Source: Lachnospiraceae bacterium
GTDB taxonomy: Bacteria; Bacillota; Clostridia; Lachnospirales; Lachnospiraceae
Direction of reading: 5' to 3'
Assembly: GCA_022764445.1 (NCBI GenBank)
Contig: JALERT010000121.1
Span: 1-48,492, forward strand
Length of the DNA stretch: 48,492 nt
Shown here: positions 9,639 through 16,408 of the stretch, piece by piece
Position numbering within the stretch: the stretch's first letter is position 1
How the letters are laid out: each line of letters opens with the position of its first letter
Made by a program: the position numbers and the translations under genes
Notes under the pieces: generated by a model
Told to the model about the DNA's origin: nothing
The model's input: only the letters and a program-made list of their open reading frames with translations
Database searches by the model: none

Positions 9639-10673
9639 TTACTTCTTATATGTTTTTACGAGCCACTTACCCTGCTCTGTAAGATCTGAACTTTTAAATC
9701 CAAATGTCTTTTTACAATTAGGTTTAAGTAAAGATGTACTTTCTGCCTTATTTGAAAGACTCCAGCAAACATATCCCATATTGTAACTTTTCATAAGTTT
9801 AATCCATTTATTAGCAGATTTAAAGTCATATGCACCATTTCCACTGGCATCACATGTACCAAATTCCGTACATATTACAGGCAGCTTTTTTGCATGAGCT
9901 GTTTTAAGTTTTTTCATATTCCAGTCCTTGTGAGTTGCTGAATAAAAATGTATAGAATACATAATATTGCTGTAACCCTTTATAGGACTCTTAGCAGCTA
10001 TATCAACATCCTGTGACCATGTTGGTGTTCCTACTATTATAATTGATTTTTTATTATACTTTCGTATAACTTTTATAACCTTTACCGCATACGATTTTAT
10101 ATCCGACCACTTTGTATCGCCATTTGGTTCATTACAAATCTCATAAAGCACGTTATCATATTTCTTATATTTTGAACAAACCGTTTTGAAAAATCCAAGT
10201 GCTTTTTTTTCATATTTTTTAGGTGTTTTATCATTAAGTACATGCCAGTCAATTATTACATACATTCCAAGCTTTTTTGCAGCCTTAACACCGGTATCAA
10301 TGATTTCAAGGAGTTTTTTTCTTCCTGCTGCATCTGTAACACAATATCCGTTGTAATCCTGGGTATACATAGCAAGACGAACTGTATTCACGCCCCAGTT
10401 ATCACGTATCGTCTTAAAAGCTTTTTCATTTACATATGGAAATCCTACATCCCAGTTTATTCCATGTGAACTTACTCCCTTTAGGATTACTTTCTTTCCA
10501 TGCTTGTCTACTATATTAGTTCCTTTTACCGAAAGCTGTCCATGTTTTTGGACAAATGATGCCGCACTGGCGCTTTTTACTGCTTCCTTATCAATATAGG
10601 GAATTTCCACCCCTGCTATATTAATTATAAGTACCAGCGCAAGCAGCATAAATAATTTTGATTTTCTTTTCAT
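9639..10673 (-). CDS. Secreted glycoside hydrolase family 5 cellulase (endoglucanase)
   Basis: A 344-aa protein with a basic, hydrophobic N-terminal signal peptide (residues 1-20, MKRKSKLFMLLALVLIINIA) and a single GH5 catalytic domain. Visible family marks are the substrate-side GVSSHGINW, the acid/base Glu in YEICNEPNGD and the nucleophile Glu in ICTEFGTCD, plus a late Trp (VCWSLS). The sequence style fits subfamily GH5_2 endo-beta-1,4-glucanases. There is no carbohydrate-binding module and no dockerin or wall-sorting motif, so the enzyme is probably released or loosely attached. It sits 25 nt upstream of addB and 17 nt downstream of a membrane-anchored small protein, in one apparent operon. 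Exact substrate (cellulose, beta-glucan or mannan) cannot be fixed from sequence. Confidence 0.9.
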   Translation of the reverse strand: MKRKSKLFMLLALVLIINIAGVEIPYIDKEAVKSASAASFVQKHGQLSVKGTNIVDKHGKKVILKGVSSHGINWDVGFPYVNEKAFKTIRDNWGVNTVRLAMYTQDYNGYCVTDAAGRKKLLEIIDTGVKAAKKLGMYVIIDWHVLNDKTPKKYEKKALGFFKTVCSKYKKYDNVLYEICNEPNGDTKWSDIKSYAVKVIKVIRKYNKKSIIIVGTPTWSQDVDIAAKSPIKGYSNIMYSIHFYSATHKDWNMKKLKTAHAKKLPVICTEFGTCDASGNGAYDFKSANKWIKLMKSYNMGYVCWSLSNKAESTSLLKPNCKKTFGFKSSDLTEQGKWLVKTYKK

Positions 10674-10690
10674 AACGATTTTCTCCTCTG

Positions 10691-11146
10691 TTATTTTTTA
10701 TCAGGCACCTTATTTTCCTTCATAACATCCTTTACCTTTTCCAGTACAAGTTTTTCTGTATACTGTGATTCTTTTGATAAAACAACTTCATCTACTGAGA
10801 CACCGGATGCGAGCTGTTTTGAAATATTATTTACCGAAGGCTTCATAAGAGGGTACATTGCAGATACACTGTCATCGAGATTAACCACTTTAACTGACTT
10901 AACTCTATCCTCATCAAGTGTCACCTGAAGTTCTACTCTGCTCTCACCAATCGTAAGTTCTTCATTATATATACCTGCTTCATATATCGCATCGCTCTTA
11001 TCTGCATGATCTGATTTCTTAGAGTCACTTCCTGATGGCCAAAACATAAAGAAAAGAAGAATCAGCAGTAAAATTCCAAGTCCGACAAATATAGCTGTGT
11101 ATACAATTTCTCTTGCCTGTAAGATAACTATCTTAGTTTTTGACAT
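10691..11146 (-). CDS. Membrane-anchored protein with FMN-binding-like extracytoplasmic domain
   Basis: About 151 aa: a short cytoplasmic start, one transmembrane segment (roughly residues 15-37, rich in L/I/F), a charged Ser/Lys/Asp linker, then a domain of about 90 residues. The domain begins AIYEAGIYNEELTIGESRVELQV and continues with VKSVKVVNLD. This layout resembles FMN-binding (FMN_bind) domains, which begin with a YxDGxY-like strand followed by DGKI..V. The SGATxTS flavinylation motif is absent, so it probably does not carry covalent FMN. The start at 11146 (MSKTKI) is chosen over upstream in-frame ATGs at 11164 and 11155 because the only GGAG lies between them. It lies directly upstream of the GH5 gene. 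Function unknown; the family likeness is by eye. Confidence 0.7.
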   Translation of the reverse strand: MSKTKIVILQAREIVYTAIFVGLGILLLILLFFMFWPSGSDSKKSDHADKSDAIYEAGIYNEELTIGESRVELQVTLDEDRVKSVKVVNLDDSVSAMYPLMKPSVNNISKQLASGVSVDEVVLSKESQYTEKLVLEKVKDVMKENKVPDKK

Positions 11147-11302
11147 ATCAACCATATTCTCCATTTAACTGTAATTTTTTTATATATTATATTTATATTA
11201 ATGAAGAAATGATTATAGAACATATAGTTTATCTCTATTATTAATTCGGCACCATATATTTAGTATATCAATCTAATTTGATAAAGCAAGATACATTTGA
11301 AT

Positions 11303-11386
11303 GAAAAAAGTCATGAAACCATTGTCCCGATTACCTGGCTTAAACTAATAATAAGCGATGTAATCAGAAACTATAATTCCATGACT
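11303..11386 (-). ncRNA. Structured RNA / long terminator downstream of queT
   Basis: Three nested stems are visible: AGTCATG (11309-11315) with CATGACT (11380-11386), GATTAC (11329-11334) with GTAATC (11360-11365), and GCTTA (11338-11342) with TAAGC (11352-11356). On the minus strand the outer stem is followed by TTTTTT (11303-11308). It therefore ends like an intrinsic terminator but is longer and more branched than usual. It may be the 3' end of the queT transcript, a small RNA, or a leader attenuator for the gene starting at 11146. I do not recognise a riboswitch class in it. The rest of the 11165-11462 gap is AT-rich with no gene. Confidence 0.5.
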
Positions 11387-11462
11387 CTTTATAATATTAT
11401 GATGTAAGTATTAAAATATAGTTTTAAAAATAACATCATATTATTTTATTTTCACTAAGTAT

Positions 11463-11996
11463 TTACTGTTTTGAAACAGTAGCACATTGTCCAAAAATCT
11501 GGTGCTTATATTTTGCAAGTGCACGTAAAAGAACCGTTCCCAGTATACAGCATGATATTACTTCACCTACGCATACAGTTGCCATATTGAATAATATAGT
11601 AACATTAACACCTTTAAATATAACATCAGGTACACCATATACATATACAAGAATTAGTGGTACAATAATCGTATTTGAAATAACAGGTGGAAGTGTTAAT
11701 GCGAACTTATGATTTCTAAGTAAATATGTTCCGCATGCACCTAAAAGAGTTGCAATACTGCCGAATATTATATCCGGTACAGCACATCCTGTAATAAGAT
11801 TGGATATAAAGCATCCTAATGTAACCCCCGGTATAGCAGCCGGTGTAAAATACGGTAATACTGTTAACGCTTCTGAGAATCTGATCTGGATAGTTCCTGA
11901 TGCAAGACCAAATGCATTGGTAATGTAAGTCAGAACGACATAGACTGCAGCTATCATAGCTGCCTGAGTGATAAATAAGATTTTTTTGTTATTCAT
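11463..11996 (-). CDS. queT: QueT-family queuosine-precursor transporter (ECF S component)
   Basis: QueT proteins are the substrate-binding membrane subunits of energy-coupling factor transporters that import queuosine precursors (preQ0/preQ1 or queuine-type bases). The 177-aa length, about five hydrophobic helices and the conserved stretches TIQIRFSEALTVLPYFTPAAIPG and GCAVPDIIFGSIATLLGA-like segments fit the family. No EcfA/EcfT genes lie nearby, as expected for group II S components using a shared ECF module. AAAGGAG lies six bases before the ATG. The preQ1-I riboswitch immediately upstream independently supports the assignment: it predicts that translation falls when preQ1 is plentiful. 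Confidence 0.93.
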   Translation of the reverse strand: MNNKKILFITQAAMIAAVYVVLTYITNAFGLASGTIQIRFSEALTVLPYFTPAAIPGVTLGCFISNLITGCAVPDIIFGSIATLLGACGTYLLRNHKFALTLPPVISNTIIVPLILVYVYGVPDVIFKGVNVTILFNMATVCVGEVISCCILGTVLLRALAKYKHQIFGQCATVSKQ

Positions 11997-12002
11997 GTTT
12001 TT

Positions 12003-12046
12003 CTCCTTTAGTTTTGTTTTACGAGTGGAAGGTCTCGAACACTCGA
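12003..12046 (-). promoter_or_regulatory. PreQ1-I riboswitch controlling queT translation
   Basis: On the minus strand CGAGTG (12045-12040) and CACTCG (12027-12022) form stem P1. They enclose a 12-nt loop that starts TTC and contains ACCTT. An A-rich tail then runs TAAAACAAAACTAAAGG into the Shine-Dalgarno. These are the parts of the class I preQ1 aptamer: short P1, 12-nt loop, A-rich strand and a 3' segment forming pseudoknot P2. Here CCTT in the loop can pair with AAGG of the ribosome binding site AAAGGAG. Ligand binding would then hide the site, a translational OFF switch. The class is established; its use here is inferred from the sequence. Confidence 0.87.
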
Positions 12047-12242
12047 AGTTAATGGTTAACTGTGTTAAACATAAATATTATGATTTAACAACTAAATCAA
12101 TATATCATGCCATAACAAAAAAATCAATATTTTATTAAATGACTTATTATTACCATCTTTTAACTATATATTTTTATAGAACACAAAACTGATTATTCAT
12201 TACTTTATTTATATAAAGATTTTCGACAATATTTATATAAGA
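12047..12242. other. AT-rich intergenic region between divergent queT and the FN3 protein gene
   Basis: This stretch must hold the promoters of the two divergent units. I see several TATAAT-like boxes (for instance TATAAG at 12236-12241) but no convincing -35 partner at 17 nt, so no promoter is called. No gene or repeat is visible. Confidence 0.4.
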
Positions 12243-12293
12243 TGTTCTCTCGGTATCTCTCTTGCACCTGCTTTTGCGGCTGCCGAGAGAACA
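12243..12293 (+). promoter_or_regulatory. Leader hairpin A (TGTTCTCTCGG family) before the FN3 protein gene
   Basis: TGTTCTCTCGG (12243-12253) and CCGAGAGAACA (12283-12293) are perfect 11-bp complements enclosing a 29-nt interior that contains CTTGCACCTGCTTTTGCGG. The hairpin ends 11 nt before AGGAGG (12305-12310), with ATG at 12316. Similar hairpins, at nearly the same distance from AGGAGG, precede the kinase gene at 32165 and the secreted-protein gene at 33826. There is no T-run, so it is not an intrinsic terminator. A leader RNA element or protein-binding site is more likely. Confidence 0.7.
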
Positions 12294-12315
12294 TTAACAT
12301 CTTTAGGAGGAGCTT

Positions 12316-14886
12316 ATGTCAAAGAAACATTTCTTAAGAAATTTATTTTTAATTTTACTTGTATTTATTACAGTGGGGACAGTTTATAACTTCTCACCTG
12401 TAAAATCATATATTCACTCTATAACTACAACTCATAATTCATTAACAGCTTTGGCAAAATATAATTTATATTTAACGCAGAATAAGTCTAAACCTGTTTT
12501 CAAGAATAATTCAAGTTCAAATGATAATGATACAGATAATTCTTCCCCTGTACAGACCCCGGAACCAACGCCTACCGTAACTGAAATTCCCACAGTACTT
12601 GATGGAACAATTGTAACCTCTTCGACCATATCGGCTACATATTTATCTGTTACGATACAATGGGATGCATTTCCAGGTGCAGACGGTTATTCTTTATCAT
12701 ATAGCTATCAGGATAAATTATGTTCACTTGATACAACAGATACTACATTTACTATCAATGATATGGGACCTGCAACAGTATGCTCTTACCAGTTAAGTTA
12801 CTATAAAGACTTTTTCGGAGTACGTGTCTACAGTAATCCATCAAAGATATTTACTACATGTACACCTACGGCAAAAGTATCTGGTCTTAAGATTACATCA
12901 CGAAAAACAACTACAGAAAATAATGCCTCAATTTATCTGGAATGGGATAAAATGAATGATGCTTCTTATTACCTGTATTATAAAAAATCAACCGAAACTT
13001 TATATAAACGTTCAAAATCATTAAAAGAAAATAAAGCAACAATATCTAAATTAGATGCTTCAACTGATTATGATATTTATGTTCAGGCTTATTGTATAGA
13101 TGAAAATAACATTGGTGAACCGTCTGATACAATAAAAACCACCACGCGTCCTTCTCAGGTTTTAGGACTTACCATAATAGAAGAAAGAATGCACTTCATT
13201 AATTTAAAATGGGATGCAAATCCAACATGTGATTACTATTATATATACAGAAGCGTTAATGATGGTGATTACGAATTATACAAAAAAACAACTGATACAT
13301 CACTTTTGGATGATAATCTTACTGCTGGTACTGTTTATTCTTATAAAATAAAACCATATCTTATAAGGGCAAATATTGAAGGAAGTTATTCTAAAACATT
13401 GAAGGGTGTAACAAATCCTACCGTAACAACTAATTTAAAATTATCAAAAAATAAAACGACCTCTCTATATCTTTCATGGGATAAAAATGAATCAGCAACT
13501 GGTTATATGATTTACCGCAAAAAAAATAATGGAAGTTTTGTATATGTTACATCTACTACAACAACTTCATATCTTGATAAAAAACTGAGTTCAGGAACCA
13601 ACTACAGATATAAAATTCTTACATATGCCGATACTGAAAAACATACAAGTGCCATAGGTCAATCAGGTGATTCTGATTATACTGACGGATTTAGTAATAT
13701 CGCTATGACTTCAACACTTCCTGCTCAGGTAGCACTTCGTATAAAACCAGGATATAACAGGGTTCGTTTATCATGGAATACTGTTACAGGTTCAAATGGA
13801 TACTATATTTATAAGAAAGAGGACACTGAATATAATTTGTGCGATGAAATAACTTCTCCAAATGAAACTTCTATAGTATATACAAATACACCTGCAAATA
13901 GACAGTTTACATACAAAGTTGTTGCCTACAGAAATGCATTTAATAAGCAGTTTATAAGTCCCTCTACAGTAAAAAATGTTGTTCCTAAAAAAACTAAAGG
14001 TACAACAACTAAACCAAGTTATTATTCTACAAAAAAACAATTAATAAACTCTGCTGCATGGAAAAAAACACAAATAGTAAATAAATATGCTGTTTACAAT
14101 AAATGCTATACAATTCCAGGCATACGTTCAACCAATGTAGCAGGTTTTGAAAGCACAAGCATGTGTCCACAGGGACTGACATTTGCAAAAAACTATATGC
14201 TTATATCAGCCTATGATTCATACAAAGAAGAAAATTCCGTCATATATGTTATGGGAAAAAAATCACGTAAACTACTGACTGTCATAGTCCTTCCAAACAA
14301 AACTCATGCCGGAGGCATTTGTTTTGACGGAACAAACGTATGGATTACAAATGGGAAAAAACTTTCTACTATTCCATATAGTGAAATTGATGATGCTGCA
14401 AAAAACAAAACTTTATATAAGAAAGTAAACTACTCAGAAAGTTATCAAACACCATATAAATGTTCTTTTCTTAATTATTATAATAAACAAATATGGACAG
14501 GAACTTTCATGTATACATCAAATGGTTCTCTTAGAAGTTATGAAGTAGAAAAAACTGATAGTGGCACAAATCTTATACAGAAATCACTTGTCACTATCCC
14601 ATCTGCCGTACAAGGTGTTACATTTGCAAAAGGCAAACTTATATTATCAAGAGCATTTGGACTCACTAATGAATTAAATATATACTCACCTAAAAAGACA
14701 GGTACATCAGATATGCAGTTAGGTAAGAGAATAAAAACAGTAATTATGCCTGCACTTAATGAAGAAATAGCCGTAAGCGGCAATTACCTTTATGTCAACT
14801 TTGAATCTGCACTTCCATATTCAAAGGCACTCAATCATATGGACAGGGTACTTGCAATAAAGTTAAGTGCTATTCTTAAAAAATGA
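12316..14886 (+). CDS. Secreted surface protein with tandem fibronectin type III domains
   Basis: An 856-aa protein with an N-terminal signal or anchor segment (residues 5-28), a Thr/Pro-rich linker near residue 80, and about five fibronectin type III repeats to about residue 560. The repeats show the recurring pattern L.W....ADGY..Y (for example VTIQWDAFPGADGYSLSY, LSWDKNESATGYMIYRK and LSWNTVTGSNGYYIYKK). The last 290 residues form a different domain with MCPQGLTFAKNYMLISAYD, HAGGICFDGTNVWIT and a late GVTFAKGKLILSR, the look of a beta-propeller. No LPxTG motif, SLH domain or catalytic signature is visible. It is probably an adhesion or carbohydrate-contacting protein; that is inference. 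It has its own leader hairpin and terminator. Confidence 0.85.
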   Translation: MSKKHFLRNLFLILLVFITVGTVYNFSPVKSYIHSITTTHNSLTALAKYNLYLTQNKSKPVFKNNSSSNDNDTDNSSPVQTPEPTPTVTEIPTVLDGTIVTSSTISATYLSVTIQWDAFPGADGYSLSYSYQDKLCSLDTTDTTFTINDMGPATVCSYQLSYYKDFFGVRVYSNPSKIFTTCTPTAKVSGLKITSRKTTTENNASIYLEWDKMNDASYYLYYKKSTETLYKRSKSLKENKATISKLDASTDYDIYVQAYCIDENNIGEPSDTIKTTTRPSQVLGLTIIEERMHFINLKWDANPTCDYYYIYRSVNDGDYELYKKTTDTSLLDDNLTAGTVYSYKIKPYLIRANIEGSYSKTLKGVTNPTVTTNLKLSKNKTTSLYLSWDKNESATGYMIYRKKNNGSFVYVTSTTTTSYLDKKLSSGTNYRYKILTYADTEKHTSAIGQSGDSDYTDGFSNIAMTSTLPAQVALRIKPGYNRVRLSWNTVTGSNGYYIYKKEDTEYNLCDEITSPNETSIVYTNTPANRQFTYKVVAYRNAFNKQFISPSTVKNVVPKKTKGTTTKPSYYSTKKQLINSAAWKKTQIVNKYAVYNKCYTIPGIRSTNVAGFESTSMCPQGLTFAKNYMLISAYDSYKEENSVIYVMGKKSRKLLTVIVLPNKTHAGGICFDGTNVWITNGKKLSTIPYSEIDDAAKNKTLYKKVNYSESYQTPYKCSFLNYYNKQIWTGTFMYTSNGSLRSYEVEKTDSGTNLIQKSLVTIPSAVQGVTFAKGKLILSRAFGLTNELNIYSPKKTGTSDMQLGKRIKTVIMPALNEEIAVSGNYLYVNFESALPYSKALNHMDRVLAIKLSAILKK

Positions 14887-14902
14887 CGTTACTAAAACAT
14901 AC

Positions 14903-14949
14903 AAAAAAGGGGCTGTCGCACTAAGTAATTAGTGCGCAGCTCCTTTTTT
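14903..14949. terminator. Strong bidirectional terminator
   Basis: AAAAAAGGGGCTG (14903-14915) pairs with CAGCTCCTTTTTT, and an inner CGCACTA/TAGTGCG extends the helix. It separates the FN3 gene from the convergent small gene ending at 14959. Confidence 0.88.
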
Positions 14950-14958
14950 ATATAAGCT

Positions 14959-15300
14959 CTAATCAATTTTAAACTGTAACTGAAGTGGTTTCTTAAGAGA
15001 CTTTCCACCTAAAGACTTAACATTTGTTGTAATGTTAAGTATATATGATTCATTTTGTGCATATGGCTCAAGTGGTTCAATTTCAATCTCATTCTCCAAA
15101 GAATTATACCTTATTGCTGTTTTAAGCGGTGTAAGATTTAACGATGTAACATATAAATTAACATTATTTACCGTCTTTGGATCAAGTGGAATATTGAATT
15201 TAATTTTCCACAAAAAATTGCCTGTCCTAAACTTTAAATCCTGTCTTACTTTATTTTGTAAATCATCTGACATAGATTCAAATTCCAAATACCTTCCCAT
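14959..15300 (-). CDS. Small protein with one SbsA-type Ig-like domain, no signal peptide
   Basis: A 113-aa protein. Residues from about 25 onward read FLWKIKFNIPLDPKTVNN, then IEIEPLEPYAQNESYILNIT and VKSLGGKSLKKPLQLQF. This is the order of conserved strands in the Big_5/SbsA Ig-like fold (F..PvD..TV, L.P...l.....Y.l.I, v.sl.G..l...). Such domains normally sit in large exported proteins, but here there is one alone with a charged N-terminus and no signal peptide or membrane segment. The ATG at 15300 is preferred to an in-frame GTG at 15309, because the GTG lies inside the AGAGGTGG ribosome binding site. It could act in the cytoplasm as a binding partner. Function unknown. Confidence 0.72.
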   Translation of the reverse strand: MGRYLEFESMSDDLQNKVRQDLKFRTGNFLWKIKFNIPLDPKTVNNVNLYVTSLNLTPLKTAIRYNSLENEIEIEPLEPYAQNESYILNITTNVKSLGGKSLKKPLQLQFKID

Positions 15301-15454
15301 ATTTTCCACCTCTCATCTTATAATGAAATTACAATTCTATTAATAAAATTATAATCAAAAATTAACATATATAAATATGATAACTATTTTATCACACTAT
15401 TTCTATTTTGTGTAGCACATAAATGTGTTATTATTATATTATTATTGTAACAGG

Positions 15455-15486
15455 GTTACTGTACACACCTACGGTGCTACAGTAAC
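15455..15486. repeat. Perfect 9-bp inverted repeat in intergenic DNA
   Basis: GTTACTGTA (15455-15463) pairs with TACAGTAAC (15478-15486), with a possible inner CAC/GTG pair. It has no T-run. Its left arm resembles the TTACAGTTCACAC ends of the long palindromic elements, so it may be a distant relative or a leader element. Confidence 0.45.
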
Positions 15487-15487
15487 G

Positions 15488-15631
15488 ATTACAGCCCATT
15501 TTAAATGCATCTTAATAGTAGCAGGCACATTTTATACAAGCTTCGCTTGTGTGTGCCTGCGTAGGTCATAAGAAATCTTCCCATCTTCGATGGGTCCCTT
15601 CTTATGACAAATTGCTGCATGGGGCTGTAAT
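15488..15631. repeat. Palindromic element with ATTACAGCCC ends and two inner hairpins
   Basis: ATTACAGCCCAT (15488-15499) pairs with ATGGGGCTGTAAT (15619-15631, one bulged base). Inside are two strong hairpins: GCAGGCACA with TGTGCCTGC (about 15531-15572) and GTCATAAGAA with TTCTTATGAC (about 15576-15608, including an inner CCCATC/GATGGG). Outer terminal inverted repeats around two inner hairpins is the same plan as the element at 37891-38104, but the sequence differs. No open reading frame lies inside. This and its neighbours fill the 15301-15779 gene-free stretch. Confidence 0.6.
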
Positions 15632-15674
15632 CTGGCAAAATTTCATTATCGGCGCATAGCTTGACAGAAAGTGT

Positions 15675-15763
15675 CAAGCTTGCTTGTAGTATTATATAAT
15701 GCTGATATAGTGGAATAGCCTAACATTTCCTTAATGAATAAAACAAAAGCTGCGAAGCAGCTT
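15675..15763 (+). repeat. Truncated copy of the TTACAGTTCACAC element (copy 3)
   Basis: From CAAGCTTGCTTG (15675) through GCTGATATAGTGGAATAGCC and CTAACATTTCCTTAATGAAT to AAGCTGCGAAGCAGCTT (about 15746-15763), the sequence closely follows the middle of the full copy at 37927-38013. Both terminal repeats and the second half are missing. The new left flank makes its own hairpin (CTTGACA/TGTCAAG). The 3' hairpin AAAGCTGC/GCAGCTTT stops 7 nt before the ribosome binding site of the flavin reductase gene. Confidence 0.75.
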
Positions 15764-15779
15764 TAGAAATGAGGTTTTT

Positions 15780-16361
15780 ATGTCAAAGATTAATTTTAAA
15801 CCGGGTAATATGCTTTATCCGCTCCCCGCAGTTATGGTAAGCTGTGGAGATATTAATAAAGAATCCAATATAATTACTGTAGCATGGACCGGTACTATAT
15901 GTACTAATCCACCCATGCTCTACATATCAGTAAGACCAGAACGCCATTCATATAAAATGATTAAAGAATCAGGTGAATTTGTTATAAATCTCACCACTGA
16001 AAAGCTAGCAAAGGCAACAGACTACTGTGGTGTACGTTCCGGAAGAGAAGTTGATAAATGGAAAGAGTGCAATCTTACTCCACTTGCAGCCGACACAGTA
16101 AAATGTCCAATGATATCTGAATCACCTGTCAATATCGAATGTAAAGTAAAAGAAATAAAAGAGCTTGGCTCGCATCATATGTTCATTGCAGATGTAACAG
16201 CTGTTCATGTAGACGATTCTTATATGGATGAAAATAATTCGTTTAAACTAAACGACTCTGGATTACTTATTTATTCTCACGGACAATATCTTGGATTAGG
16301 TAAAGAGCTTGGCTCATTCGGCTATTCCGTAAGTCGCAAAAAAAAGAAGAAAAAGAGATAA
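15780..16361 (+). CDS. Flavin reductase family protein (FMN-binding split barrel)
   Basis: A 193-aa cytoplasmic protein of the flavin reductase-like / FlaRed family. It begins NMLYPLPAVMVSCG and has TNPPMLYISVRPERHSYKMI and FVINLTTEKLAKATDYCGVRSGREVDK, which match the FMN-binding signature regions of this fold. The C-terminus ends in a lysine run (SRKKKKKKR). Members reduce or bind FMN and often work with oxygenases or as small redox proteins; the partner is unknown here. GAGG lies seven bases before the ATG, right after a truncated repeat hairpin. The next gene, an OLD-type ATPase, follows after 47 nt with no terminator and may be co-transcribed. Confidence 0.9.
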   Translation: MSKINFKPGNMLYPLPAVMVSCGDINKESNIITVAWTGTICTNPPMLYISVRPERHSYKMIKESGEFVINLTTEKLAKATDYCGVRSGREVDKWKECNLTPLAADTVKCPMISESPVNIECKVKEIKELGSHHMFIADVTAVHVDDSYMDENNSFKLNDSGLLIYSHGQYLGLGKELGSFGYSVSRKKKKKKR

Positions 16362-16408
16362 GCACAATATTTAAAGCAGTTCATACATTATATTAAGGGG
16401 GATTGTAT

